A stretch of 64,000 nt of DNA from the NCBI GenBank assembly GCA_949282555.1, contig CASDPK010000009.1, positions 1-64,000 of the forward strand, written 5' to 3'. Positions within the stretch are counted from its first letter, which is position 1; every line of letters begins with the position of its first letter. The stretch is from an uncultured Lentisphaeraceae bacterium. GTDB taxonomy: Bacteria; Verrucomicrobiota; Kiritimatiellia; RFP12; DVOR01. The notes beneath the pieces were generated by a model. That model was given only the letters and a program-made list of their open reading frames with translations. It made no database searches and was not told the origin of the DNA. Made by a program: the position numbers and the translations under genes. Positions 1 to 9,249 of the stretch are shown here, piece by piece.

Positions 1-868
1 GACGGCGTTGGCGATGGTTGGGGCATCCGCGGGGAGGCTGCTGAGGAAAAGGGCGGTTTCGGTGGTTTCGCGGCCGTCTGTGAGACGCCGGGCACGATCA
101 ATGCGCACAAGCGTTCGGAGTTTCGGCCACTTGTCTTTCTCGAGGAAGAGGGAGAGCTCGGGGGTGACCCAGCAGCGGCGCGTCTCCAGGCGCCCGTGGT
201 CTTTCTCGACCTGCTCGAGGTCGGGGGGCCGCGAGGCGGCGACGTCGCGCATGATCGCGGCGACGACGCTTTGGTGCGTGGGATGGTTGCCTTTCAGGGG
301 AAGGACGTAATCGGCGGTCGACGATCTTTTGGGCAATGGCAGTTTGGGTGTTGAGCGCATCGACCGTGACGACGCAACCGTCCAAAAACAATGAGTCCAA
401 GAGTTGGGGAAGCGCCACGATCTCATTGCTCTTCCCATCCACCAAACATTGGCCGATGACCAAGCGCGCTTTGTCCGCCCAGGCATTCAGCAGATGGATG
501 GCCTTCCCCGCCTTTTGGCTCCCGCGCAACGTCTTTCCGTCCACCGCGATCGTTTGCGGCACACCCGTGGCCTGCGCCAGCCACTGGGTCACGCCCCTCA
601 GAAAGGCCTCCAATGCCTGCGGTTCGATCAACTGCAACACCCGATTGAACGTGTCATGGCTCGGTATTCCAGGCAACGCGATCCATTTCTCTATCCACTC
701 CCGTCTCGCCCTCGTGACCAGTTCCATTTCCGTGAACGTCGTCGCCCCCGAGAGCATCGCCACCACGGTGCAAAAGAGAATTTGTGGCAGTTCATACACC
801 CGTGTCCGCGCCACTCGGGGCTCTTTGACCGCCAACATCAAACGAAACAAAACATGATCCTCATTCAT
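1..868 (-). pseudogene. ISAs1-family transposase, frameshifted and cut by the window edge
   Basis: The first about 183 residues (868 down to about 318) carry the ISAs1/H-repeat transposase signature, including IAVDGKTLRGS and HLLNAWADKARLVIGQ. Near 313-318 the frame breaks: the family sequence (ADYVLPLKGNHPTHQS) continues only after a shift consistent with loss of two bases from an expected CGCGCC, and then runs on through ETTETALFLSSLPADAP to position 1. The family is about 370 residues long, so the 3' end and the right inverted repeat lie outside the window. The DDE enzyme would move the IS, but this copy should not make an intact protein unless a programmed shift occurs there. A GC-rich stretch at 904-920 may be one terminal repeat; I could not confirm its partner. 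Confidence 0.85.
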
Positions 869-1085
869 CCCTTTATATTTACCAAAATTAGATGCGTTTG
901 CCCTGGGGGGCGGGGCCTTGACGAGAGGGGCGCGGATAAGGTAGGATAATGTCGCTTTATTCTTTTATGCCGCAGAGGTACGCGTTCAGTAGTTCGCTGT
1001 CGAGATTCGTTTGCAGGCCAACGCGGGCGCCCTGGGTGGGCGTCGGCGCGGGTGGTTGTCCTTGCGCGGCGTTTTTGGAGCCTGT

Positions 1086-2432
1086 ATGGGAAGCGAGCTC
1101 TTCCTGCTGATTTTGCTGCAGGTGGCGCTGATCGCCTCGAACGCGGTGTTCGCGTGCCTGGAGATCGCGGTGATTTCGATGAACGACCGTCGGCTGGAGC
1201 GCCTGGCCAAGACGGGGAACCGGCGCGCGAGGCGCCTGGCGCGGCTGACGGAGCAGCCGGCGCGCTTCCTGGCGACGATCCAGGTGGCGATCACGCTCTC
1301 GGGCTTCCTGGGCAGCGCCTTCGCGGCGGAGAACTTCTCGGACTACCTGGCCGTGCCGCTGCAACGGTGGCTGGGCGGCTCGATGACGATGTGGAACTCC
1401 GTCTCCATCGTCCTCATCACGCTGATCCTGTCGTACGTCACGCTCGTCTTCGGCGAGCTGGTGCCCAAGCGCCTAGCCATGCGCAAGGCCGAGCCGCTGG
1501 CGCTGGGGATGTCCGGCCTGGTGTGCGCCATCGCCAGGCTCTGCGCGCCGGTCGTCTGGCTGCTGACGGTCTCCACCAACGCGGTGCTGCGCCTGCTGGG
1601 CGTGGACCCGACGAAGGAGGACGACGCCATCAGCGAGGAGGAAATCCGCATGACGGTGGACGTGGGCTGCGAAAAGGGCGCCATCGACACCGAGGAGCGC
1701 GCCTTCATCCAGAACGTCTTTGAGTTCGACGACCTGACGGCCGACGAGATCGCCACCCACCGCACCGACGTCGCGGCGCTCTGGCTGGAGGACGACGACG
1801 AGACCTGGGCCAAGACCATCCACGAATCGCGCCACTCGCGCTACCCCGTCTGCGACGGCAGCCTCGACAAGGTGGTGGGCGTGCTCATCGCCAAAGACTG
1901 GTTCCGCCTGGGGCGGCGCGACCGCGCCGCCGTCATGGCCCAGGCCGTGCGCCCGCCCGTCTTCGTGCCCGAGGGCGTCAAGGCCGACGTGCTCTTCCGC
2001 GACATGAAACGCCGCCACAACCCCTTCGCCATCGTCTGCGACGAATACGGCGGCATGAGCGGCGTCATCACGATGAGCGACCTCGTCGAGCGCCTCGTCG
2101 GCGAGACGCCCGACGAGGACAGCGCCGCCGGCGACCCCCCGCCGGACGTGGAGAAGGTCGGCCCGGACGTCTGGCGCGTCCAGGGCTCCGCCCCCCTCGA
2201 CGACGTGGCCAAGGCCCTGGGCGTGCCCATCGACGCGGAGGACTGCGACACCTTCGGCGGTTTCCTGCTGGCCCAGCTCGGCGCCATCCCCGCGGACGGC
2301 GCGGCGGCGACGGTCAAGACCGAGCGCCTCTCCGTCGAGATCCCCGAAGTGCGCGACAAGCGCGTCCCCCTCGCCCTCGTCACCGTCCTGCCCGCGCCCC
2401 AGCCCGAAGGCGGGGAGGACGCCGGCGAATGA
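1086..2432 (+). CDS. CNNM-domain / tandem CBS / CorC_HlyC membrane protein (hemolysin C family)
   Basis: A 448-residue integral membrane protein. Residues 1-190 form the DUF21/CNNM transmembrane domain (MGSELFLLILLQVALIASN, then ITLSGFLGSAFAAENF and TLVFGELVPKRLAM). Residues about 205-330 hold the CBS pair (RHSRYPVCD, FAIVCDEYGGMSGVITMSDL), and a C-terminal CorC_HlyC domain runs from about 355. Members export or regulate Mg2+/Co2+ or other cations. The frame is open 25 codons further upstream, but ATG 1086 has GGAG five bases away and begins directly with the first membrane helix, so I chose it. The stop overlaps the nadD start (ATGA), which implies translational coupling. GC content is higher than in the genes beyond 3600. 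Confidence 0.88.
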   Translation: MGSELFLLILLQVALIASNAVFACLEIAVISMNDRRLERLAKTGNRRARRLARLTEQPARFLATIQVAITLSGFLGSAFAAENFSDYLAVPLQRWLGGSMTMWNSVSIVLITLILSYVTLVFGELVPKRLAMRKAEPLALGMSGLVCAIARLCAPVVWLLTVSTNAVLRLLGVDPTKEDDAISEEEIRMTVDVGCEKGAIDTEERAFIQNVFEFDDLTADEIATHRTDVAALWLEDDDETWAKTIHESRHSRYPVCDGSLDKVVGVLIAKDWFRLGRRDRAAVMAQAVRPPVFVPEGVKADVLFRDMKRRHNPFAIVCDEYGGMSGVITMSDLVERLVGETPDEDSAAGDPPPDVEKVGPDVWRVQGSAPLDDVAKALGVPIDAEDCDTFGGFLLAQLGAIPADGAAATVKTERLSVEIPEVRDKRVPLALVTVLPAPQPEGGEDAGE

Positions 2433-2750
2433 GGCGCGTCGGCATCCTCGGCGGATCGTTCGACCCCGTCCACGCCGCGCACCTGGCCCTGGCGCGGGCC
2501 GCCGCGGACACCTTCGCGCTCGACGAGGTGCGCCTGATGCCCTGCGCCCAACAGGCGCTGAAACGCCGCCGCCCGGCCCCCGCCGAAGACCGCTGCGCCC
2601 TGCTGCGCCTGGCCCTCGGCGGCGACCCGCGCCTGACGCTCGACTGCCGCGAACTGTGGCGCCGCGGCAAGGTCTACACCATCGACACCATCCTGGAGCT
2701 GCGCGCGGAGCTGCCCGGCGCGGAGCTGTGGTTCATCCTGGGCATGGACG
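2429..2750 (+). pseudogene. nadD: nadD (nicotinate-nucleotide adenylyltransferase), N-terminal half only
   Basis: NadD joins ATP and nicotinate mononucleotide to form deamido-NAD. Residues 1-108 match the family: GILGGSFDPVHAAHL is the nucleotidyltransferase GxFxPxHxGH site, and ELWFILGMDA matches the conserved WFxxGxD strand. Right after this motif the similarity ends. The frame continues as arginine- and proline-rich nonsense, while a different reading frame takes up an unrelated protein. Full-length NadD is about 190-210 residues and needs the missing C-terminal ISST-type motif, so this copy is inactive. It overlaps the preceding gene by 4 bp. The break may be a real rearrangement or an assembly join. 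Confidence 0.8.
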
Positions 2751-2753
2751 CGG

Positions 2754-3398
2754 GTGCGCTTGGCCGCCGTGCGCGATGGCTGGGTGCGCCGGGTGGACGG
2801 TCGGGGCCTAAGCCACGCACTGGTTCACGTCACCCGCACAGCCCAGCGGGTGACGGTGGCCGACTGCGCCAACCGCGCCCCCGCCTCGCCCATCACGGGA
2901 GGCTACCGCTACGCCTTCAATTGCGATGGGGAGCAAAACCTGTTCATCCGTTGCCACAGCGAAGAGGGACGGCACGATTTCGTGACCGGCGCGCGCACGC
3001 CGGGCCCCAATGTCTTCACCGCGTGCACCGCCGTGCGGAGCAAAGCCGACATTGGGCCGCACCATCGATGGAGCGTGGGCACCCTTTACGATCGGATCAA
3101 GACCGACGGCCGTCTCCACGTGCAAGATCGCGGCAATGCCGGGACGGGCCATGGCTGGGCGGGCGTCACGCAGGTGCTTTGGAACTGTGAGGCCCAAGAG
3201 CTGATTGTCCAAAGTCCTTGGGTGTCGGGCAAGAATTACAGTTTCGGCTGCTTGGGGCGGAAACACCCGGGCCGCTGGGGCAAAGGGCGTCCGGATGGCA
3301 CATGGGAAGGGCATCAACGTCCTGGGGTTCAGCCACCCTCGCTCTATCAGGCGCAACTGTCCGAGCGGCAACGCAAAAGACGCGCCGAAGCAAAATGA
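2754..3398 (+). pseudogene. C-terminal part of a secreted parallel beta-helix protein
   Basis: About 214 residues with the look of a polysaccharide-acting right-handed beta-helix protein: RDGWVRRVDGRGLSHALVHV, then YRYAFNCDGEQNLFIRCHSE, a DIGPHHRWSVGTLYDRI stretch, a HVQDRGNAGTGHGWAG stretch, and a C-terminal tail ending in SLYQAQLSERQ. There is no signal peptide, no ribosome binding site and no N-terminal half; the first possible codon (GTG 2754) lies at the junction with truncated nadD. The family assignment is from general recall of pectate-lyase-fold proteins in polysaccharide utilisation loci and fits the GH2 gene that follows. The missing first half should be sought elsewhere in the genome. 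Confidence 0.6.
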
Positions 3399-3484
3399 TG
3401 CACTTCCATCTCTCCATGAGGTCGCCCTCCCAGGAACGTGCCGTACATCCGCGAGGAGATATCCCCACTAGCAGGATTGTCCCT

Positions 3485-3500
3485 GCATACGCTTGTATGC
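3485..3500. promoter_or_regulatory. Operator-like inverted repeat upstream of the glycan locus
   Basis: GCATAC-GCTT-GTATGC is a perfect 6-bp inverted repeat with a 4-base centre, about 100 bp before the GH2 start. Its size and place suit a LacI/GntR-type repressor site, but no regulator gene is adjacent. The rest of 3399-3601 holds no gene that I recognise. Confidence 0.35.
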
Positions 3501-3601
3501 CCGGCAAACGAATGGATGGGATATCCATGGAGTTTGTCCCGTTTTGTTTGCTAGGCTTTGGGAGGTTGCCCGTTTGGGAGGTAACCTAAGAGGATTTTCG
3601 G

Positions 3602-6145
3602 ATGAAGGTTCACGGTCTCTTTGCCATATGTTGCGCCACGTTGCTGACGATCGGCTGCGCCTTGGGCGGACGCACGGAAAACGCGGGTCGCTTACGGGAG
3701 GTGATTGCCTTCGACACCGATTGGCGGTTCGCGCGGTTCGGTCTGCAACCGGATGGTTCCCGACGGGAGGAACCGGCGGGGATCGAGGCCGTGGAGACGG
3801 ACGATTCGGCTTGGCGGCGGCTGGATGTGCCGCACGATTGGGGCATTGAGGGGCCCTTCCGTCCGGACTTGGATGGGCGAACGGGAAAGCTCCCATGGAA
3901 AGGCATCGGATGGTATCGGAAGCATTTTCGGGTGCCGGAAAGTGACCGCGGACGGCGGCTGTACCTTGATTTCGATGGCGCAATGGCGAATGCGGAGGTG
4001 TGGCTGAACGGGAAAAAAGTGGGCGAACGGCCCTATGGCTACATCTCCTTCCGCGTGGATTTGACGCCGCACGTGCGCTATGGCGCTGACAATGTGGTGG
4101 CCGTGCGCCTGAACACGGAAACGCTTGGCTCACGTTGGTATCCCGGGGCCGGGATCTACCGTCATGTGCGGCTGGTGAAAACCGCGCCGGTGCATGTGGG
4201 CCAATGGGGCGTGTTCGTCACGACGCCGGAGGTCTCCGACGCGGCAGCCACCGTGGCGGTGGCGGTCGAAATCCAAAACACCACGGCAGAGGCCGCGAAT
4301 TGCGAGGCAACCGTCACGCTCCATGAACTGGGGCAAGGGAACCTTCCGGGAGCCCCCGTGGCGACGGGCGCCGTCGCGCCCCTCACCGTGGCGCCCAACG
4401 CCGTGGGAACGACGCGGACCACCCTCACCGTGGCCCACCCGAAACGTTGGAGCCTTGAGGCCACGCACCGTTATTTGGCACGGGTGACGCTCTCGCGCGA
4501 CGGTACCCCCTGCGACGTCTACGAGGCGCCCTTCGGCATCCGGACGATTCAGTTCACCCACGACAACGGCTTCTTGCTCAATGGCAAGCGCGTGCAACTG
4601 AAAGGCGTCTGCAATCACCACGACCTCGGGGCGCTTGGGGCCGCCGTCAATACCGCGGCCCTGCGGCGGCAGCTCTCCATCCTGAAGGGCTTTGGTTGCA
4701 ACGCGGTGCGCACCTCGCACAATCCGCCCGCCCCGGAGCTCCTGAGCCTCGCCGACGAGATGGGGTTCCTCATCATGGATGAGGCGTTCGACTGCTGGAA
4801 CCACGGAAAGCGCAAGGGCGACTACGCCTCACTCTTCAAGGAGTGGCACGAGCGCGACCTTGCCGATCTCATCCGCCGAGACCGCAACCATCCCTCGGTC
4901 ATCCTCTGGAGCACCGGCAACGAAGTGCACGAGCAGTACAATCCCAAGAGCGGCGTGGCGCAACATCTCACCGACATCGTCCGCCGATTCGACCCCACCC
5001 GCCCCGCCACCTTCGGCGCCTCCGCCCCCAAGCAGTCGGCCATGAACGGAACGGAGCTCCAAGTGGACGTCCATGGCATGAACTACGCGGCCGGCGTTTA
5101 TGGGGGGCCGCACTTTTACGGCGACTTCCTGAACAAGAAGGGACACGAAGCGCTGTCGGGCTATTCCAGCGAGAGCGCCTCCACCATGAGCTCGCGCGGC
5201 GAGTACTTCCCACGGCCCTTCCACGTGGCGTCGTATGACCTGCGCCAGCCGGGATGGGGCGCACTGCCCGACCAGGAATTCGCGGCGCTGGAGCGTTATC
5301 CGGGCATCTGTGGCGAATTCGTCTGGACGGGCTTCGATTATCTCGGCGAACCCACACCTTACAACAGCGACGAGACGGTGCTGCTCAATCATGCCACCCG
5401 CTCGCCTGAGGAACTCGCCAAGGAGAAGGCCAAACTCGAGGCGATCGCCCGCAAGCGTCCACCCTCGCGCAGTTCGTACTTCGGGATTGTGGATCTCGCC
5501 GGCTTCCCGAAGGATCGTTACTACCTCTACCAGGCCCACTGGCGGCCCGACCTGCCCATGGTCCACATCCTGCCGCATTGGAACTTCCCCGACCGTGTCG
5601 GCAAGAAGACGCCCGTCTTCGTTTACACCTCCGGCGACGAAGTCGAGCTCTTCCTCAATGGCACCTCCCTTGGCCGAAAGAAGAAGGGCCCTTACGAATA
5701 TCGCCTGAAGTGGGAAGAGGTGGTCTATGCCCCGGGCGAACTCAAAGCCGTGGCCTACCGGCAAGGGGCCCCATGGGCCGAAACGCGCGTCGTCACCACC
5801 GGGCCGGCGGTCCGTCTGAAGCTTTCGGCGGACAAGGCCCGCCTCCGGGCCGACGGCGACGATTTGGTCTTCATCCGCATCTCCGCCGTCGATGCCGAGG
5901 GGAACGAAGTTCCCACGGCTGAGCCTTTGATCACCTCTTCTGTCTCCGGGCCCGGGCGCGTCGTCGCCACCGACAACGGAGACCCCACCTGCCACATCAC
6001 CTTCGCCAATCCCACCCGCCCGGCCTTCAACGGGCTCTGCCTCGCCATCGTGCAGGCGAATCGCGGCCAAAGCGGCACCCTCCGCTTCACCGCGCAGGCC
6101 CCAGGCTTGGCTCCGGCGGAGCTGACACTGGGCATCGCAGACTGA
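3602..6145 (+). CDS. Exported glycoside hydrolase family 2 (beta-galactosidase/glucuronidase-like)
   Basis: 847 residues. A lipoprotein-type signal (LLTIGC, Cys19) precedes the GH2 sugar-binding jelly roll (about 35-200; ending SRWYPGAGIYRHV), an immunoglobulin-like domain (about 205-310) and the TIM barrel (about 315-610). The acid/base is Glu441 in STGNEVHEQ and the likely nucleophile is Glu524 in GYSSESAS, a pattern typical of GH2 members with a DUF4982 tail. A DUF4982-like domain follows at about 640-730, and a bacterial Ig-like domain at about 735-840. GH2 enzymes remove terminal beta-galactose, glucuronate or mannose; the exact substrate cannot be read here. AGAGGA lies 7 bases before the ATG. 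The gene leads a four-gene cluster with two oxidoreductases and a DUF1080 fusion. Confidence 0.92.
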   Translation: MKVHGLFAICCATLLTIGCALGGRTENAGRLREVIAFDTDWRFARFGLQPDGSRREEPAGIEAVETDDSAWRRLDVPHDWGIEGPFRPDLDGRTGKLPWKGIGWYRKHFRVPESDRGRRLYLDFDGAMANAEVWLNGKKVGERPYGYISFRVDLTPHVRYGADNVVAVRLNTETLGSRWYPGAGIYRHVRLVKTAPVHVGQWGVFVTTPEVSDAAATVAVAVEIQNTTAEAANCEATVTLHELGQGNLPGAPVATGAVAPLTVAPNAVGTTRTTLTVAHPKRWSLEATHRYLARVTLSRDGTPCDVYEAPFGIRTIQFTHDNGFLLNGKRVQLKGVCNHHDLGALGAAVNTAALRRQLSILKGFGCNAVRTSHNPPAPELLSLADEMGFLIMDEAFDCWNHGKRKGDYASLFKEWHERDLADLIRRDRNHPSVILWSTGNEVHEQYNPKSGVAQHLTDIVRRFDPTRPATFGASAPKQSAMNGTELQVDVHGMNYAAGVYGGPHFYGDFLNKKGHEALSGYSSESASTMSSRGEYFPRPFHVASYDLRQPGWGALPDQEFAALERYPGICGEFVWTGFDYLGEPTPYNSDETVLLNHATRSPEELAKEKAKLEAIARKRPPSRSSYFGIVDLAGFPKDRYYLYQAHWRPDLPMVHILPHWNFPDRVGKKTPVFVYTSGDEVELFLNGTSLGRKKKGPYEYRLKWEEVVYAPGELKAVAYRQGAPWAETRVVTTGPAVRLKLSADKARLRADGDDLVFIRISAVDAEGNEVPTAEPLITSSVSGPGRVVATDNGDPTCHITFANPTRPAFNGLCLAIVQANRGQSGTLRFTAQAPGLAPAELTLGIAD

Positions 6146-6187
6146 ATCTGGCGGTATCCTCATCATTTCAACCGAAAGGAATAACCC

Positions 6188-7648
6188 ATGCAACTCTCCA
6201 GAAGATCCTTCCTCCAGACCGCGCTCGCGGCCGGAGCGTTCCCCTTGCTGGCCAAAGGGACGGCCGGCGCCAATCGCAAGATCAACATCGGCGTCATCGG
6301 CTACGGGCGCATCGCCCACACGATGGACGTCCCCGGCGTGCAGCAGTTCACCGATCGCTGCGTGGTGACGGCCGTCTGCGATTGCGACGCCCTCCGTGCC
6401 GCCTATGGCAAGAAGGTGATCGAGGAGCGCTATGCCAAGAAGGGCATCCAGCAAACCGTGAAGACCTACGCCGACTATCACGAACTGCTGGCGAACCCCT
6501 CGATTGACGCCGTGTTGCTTTGCCTTCCCGACCACCAGCACGCGCTGATCGCGACGGACAGCCTCCTCGCCGGCAAGCACATCTTCCTGCAAAAGCCCTT
6601 TGCGCAAACCATTCAGGAAGGGCGCGCCATCGCCAACCTCGCGACGCAGAAGAAGCTCGTCGTCCAAGTCGGTGCGTGGCAACGTTCCCTGCCGCAATTC
6701 CGCAAGGTGGTGCAACTCGTGCGCAATGGGCGCATCGGCAAGATTGTGCGCGTTGAGGTCGGGCTCGGGTGCGACCGGGCGGGCGGTTGCCGCACGCCGG
6801 AAAAGGTGCCGGGAACCTTCAACTTCGACGCTTGGTGCGGCCCGACGGACCCGACCGTGCCCTATAACTGGACGCGCTGCCACAACCAGGACCTCCGCCG
6901 CATCGGCGACCGTCCCGGCTGGATTCAGCTCGCGCCGTATGGCTGGGGCATGATCACGAACTGGGGTGCGCACCACCTCGACATCACCGCCTGGGGGCTC
7001 AACCGTGACCCCTCGTCCGTCTCGGGCACCTGCGAATGGATGGACCTTTCGGGCACCAAACTGTGGAACGTCCACACGACGTACGACCTGCACTACAACT
7101 GCGGCGGCACGGATGTCCACGTCAACAACAAGTTCCAGATGGGCGTCAAGTTCATCGGCGAAAAGGGCGATTGGCTGTGGTGCACGCGCGGCGCGGTGAA
7201 GGTCACCCCCAGTGATCCGGACCCGAAGGTGAAGCCGGGGCACCTGGGGGCGCTCGCGGCCTCAAGAAACGTGCTCCTCACCGACTTGCTCCCGAATGAG
7301 ATTGTCGATGACGCGCTGGCCCATGGCGGCGAACGCTTCCGCTCCACCTCCGACCACTTCCTCAACTGGCTTGAGGCGATCGCCCGCGAAGACCCGCAGT
7401 ACACGGTCTGCGATGCCGAAGGCGCCCACAAATCGACGGCCTTCTGCTCGCTCGGCCGCATGTGCATGGAGCTCAGCCGAGGCAAGAAGGATGGCGCAAC
7501 GCTGGCCTGGGACGCCGCGAAGGAAACCTCGGGCAATGCCGAGGCGGACAAGCTCCTTGTCCCGTTCGCGCGTGGCGACTACGACCTGCGGCGCTCGTTC
7601 GCCGGCACGGCGTATGCTTACGAGAAGATGATCAAACCCATGCTTTGA
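6188..7648 (+). CDS. Tat-exported Gfo/Idh/MocA family oxidoreductase
   Basis: 486 residues. SRRSFLQTALAAGAFPLLA is a twin-arginine signal, so the protein is exported folded with its cofactor. INIGVIGYGRIAHTMD is the Rossmann nucleotide loop. LLCLPDHQHALIATDSL and the QKP triplet (usually EKP) mark the dinucleotide site, and GWGMITNWGAHHLDI lies in the substrate domain. In the established Bacteroides 3-keto-glycoside system such enzymes oxidise the C3 hydroxyl of a sugar, after which DUF1080-type enzymes cleave the ketoglycoside. That role is inferred here from the neighbours. GAAAGGAAT precedes the ATG. The next gene starts 11 bp after the stop. Confidence 0.88.
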   Translation: MQLSRRSFLQTALAAGAFPLLAKGTAGANRKINIGVIGYGRIAHTMDVPGVQQFTDRCVVTAVCDCDALRAAYGKKVIEERYAKKGIQQTVKTYADYHELLANPSIDAVLLCLPDHQHALIATDSLLAGKHIFLQKPFAQTIQEGRAIANLATQKKLVVQVGAWQRSLPQFRKVVQLVRNGRIGKIVRVEVGLGCDRAGGCRTPEKVPGTFNFDAWCGPTDPTVPYNWTRCHNQDLRRIGDRPGWIQLAPYGWGMITNWGAHHLDITAWGLNRDPSSVSGTCEWMDLSGTKLWNVHTTYDLHYNCGGTDVHVNNKFQMGVKFIGEKGDWLWCTRGAVKVTPSDPDPKVKPGHLGALAASRNVLLTDLLPNEIVDDALAHGGERFRSTSDHFLNWLEAIAREDPQYTVCDAEGAHKSTAFCSLGRMCMELSRGKKDGATLAWDAAKETSGNAEADKLLVPFARGDYDLRRSFAGTAYAYEKMIKPML

Positions 7649-7659
7649 GAGGAGTGAAC

Positions 7660-9246
7660 ATGAAGAAACTGATTGTCATCGGATGCGCGTTGGCAACGGC
7701 CATGGCGCTGGCGGAGGTCCCCTACAAACTCGGCGTGGCCGGCTACACCTTCCGCAGCAAATCGCTCGACGAGGCGCTGTCCATCATGCAGAAGGCGGAC
7801 GTCCACTACCTTTGCGTGAAGGACTTCCACCTCAAGTACGATTCGGACGACGCGGCCATCAAGGCCTTCAAGGAGAAATGCGCGAAATACGGCGTCATCC
7901 CCTATGCCCTCGGCCCGCTCTACACGGGGAAGGTCTCCGAGCTTCGCCCCTACTTCGAATTCGCCAAGCGCATGGGCGTGAAAGTGGTCGTCGGCGTGCC
8001 GTTCGATCCCCCGACCGGAAAGGGCAAGCAGCGGACGAGCTCGCGCAAGCAGCTCGAAGAGATCGACAAACTCGTGAAAGAGTTCGACATCCGCTACGCG
8101 ATCCACAACCACGGCCCCTCAATGCCCAAACTCTTCCCGAATGCCGCGCACGGTTGGGAGCTCATCAAGGATCTCGATCCGCGCATCGGCTTCTGCCTGG
8201 ACTTGGGCTGGGAATACGCAAGCGGCGATGACCCGGTCGAGACCATCCGCAAGCACGGCGACCGCATCCACGACATCCACCTGAAGAACTTTGAAAAGGG
8301 CAAGCCCAACGGCCACGCCACCCCGTTGCCGCGCGGCAAGCTCGACTACGTCAGCATCTTCACCGCCCTCGCCGAAGTGGGCTACACGGGCGTTTGCTCG
8401 CTCGAGTACGAACGCGACTTCTCGGACAACCTCGCGGGAATCGCCGAGTCGATCGGCTATGCCCGCGGCGTGACGGACGCGATCCACGTGCCGGCGAAGA
8501 TGTGCCCCGTCCCGGCCGGCGCCAACACGCTGACCGAACAGGAGAAGGCCGAAGGCTATGAGCTCCTCTTCGATGGCAAGACGCTCCCCGCGGACAAGTG
8601 GGTCGGCGTCAAGGACGAGTGGAAGCTCGAAACCTTCCCTGGCCGCGGCTGGTATGTGAAGGACGGGTGCCTCACGATGCGCCCGGTGAGCGGCATCGCC
8701 AACGGCAAGTGGTTCCCGTTGCCGCCGGAAGACGCACGCTTGGGCGGCGGCGGCGACATCGCCACAAAGAAGGCCTACCGCGACTTCATCTTCAAGTTCG
8801 ACTTCCGCCTCACGGAGGCCGCGAACTCGGGCATCAAATACTTCTACAATCCGGGCCTGAACAAGAGCTCCTGCGAGGAATACCAAGTGCTCGACCCCAA
8901 ACACCCCGACGCGACCAAGGGCAAGAACGGCAACCGCCGCATCGCCGCGCTTTACGACATCTTCCCGGCGACCGGCGCGGATGAGCTCCTCAAGCCCCTC
9001 GGGCAGTGGAACAGCGGCATGATCGTTGCCAAGGGCAACCACGTCGAACACTGGCTCAACGGCGTGAAGGTGCTCGAATACGAGCGCGGCACCAAAGCCT
9101 TCCGCGACGGCGTCGCCGCGTCGAAGTACCGTGCGTGGCAGGATGAAGGGCAGTTCTGGGGCGAGGCCGAAACGGGCCGCCTGCTCATTCAGGACCACTC
9201 CGACTCAACCGTCTCCTACTGCAACCTCAAAGTCAAGGAGCTCTGA
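7660..9246 (+). CDS. Sugar isomerase/epimerase (AP endonuclease 2 fold) fused to DUF1080 domain, secreted
   Basis: 528 residues in two parts after a signal peptide (MKKLIVIGCALATAMALAE). Residues 20-275 form a xylose-isomerase-like TIM barrel (YTFRSKSLDEAL, YAIHNHGPSMPKLF, GFCLDLGWEYASGDDP, HDIHLKNF, CSLEYERDF). Residues about 295-528 form a DUF1080/3-keto-disaccharide hydrolase jelly roll (YELLFDGKTLPADKWVGV, ANSGIKYFY, GQWNSGMIVAKGNHVEHW, IQDHSDSTVSYCNLKVKEL). DUF1080 proteins act on 3-ketoglycosides made by Gfo/Idh/MocA enzymes, which lie on both sides here. ATG 7660 has GAGAGGAG 5 bases away, and only this start gives a signal peptide. The fusion could couple bond cleavage to isomerisation of the released ketosugar; this is inference. 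Confidence 0.88.
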   Translation: MKKLIVIGCALATAMALAEVPYKLGVAGYTFRSKSLDEALSIMQKADVHYLCVKDFHLKYDSDDAAIKAFKEKCAKYGVIPYALGPLYTGKVSELRPYFEFAKRMGVKVVVGVPFDPPTGKGKQRTSSRKQLEEIDKLVKEFDIRYAIHNHGPSMPKLFPNAAHGWELIKDLDPRIGFCLDLGWEYASGDDPVETIRKHGDRIHDIHLKNFEKGKPNGHATPLPRGKLDYVSIFTALAEVGYTGVCSLEYERDFSDNLAGIAESIGYARGVTDAIHVPAKMCPVPAGANTLTEQEKAEGYELLFDGKTLPADKWVGVKDEWKLETFPGRGWYVKDGCLTMRPVSGIANGKWFPLPPEDARLGGGGDIATKKAYRDFIFKFDFRLTEAANSGIKYFYNPGLNKSSCEEYQVLDPKHPDATKGKNGNRRIAALYDIFPATGADELLKPLGQWNSGMIVAKGNHVEHWLNGVKVLEYERGTKAFRDGVAASKYRAWQDEGQFWGEAETGRLLIQDHSDSTVSYCNLKVKEL

Positions 9247-9249
9247 GGA

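Noticed and set aside
957-1085. A minus-strand C-terminus reading ARVGLQTNLDSELLNAYLCG
   Set aside because: It looks protein-like over about 25 residues but runs into the start of the CNNM gene and has no recognisable remainder; left unannotated.
2754-3398. A complete secreted protein starting at GTG 2754
   Set aside because: No signal peptide or ribosome binding site, and the start coincides with the joint to truncated nadD; more likely a C-terminal fragment.
4829-7243. A long minus-strand frame of 804 codons across the GH2 and Gfo/Idh genes
   Set aside because: Crosses two well-supported genes on the other strand and has no protein-like features.
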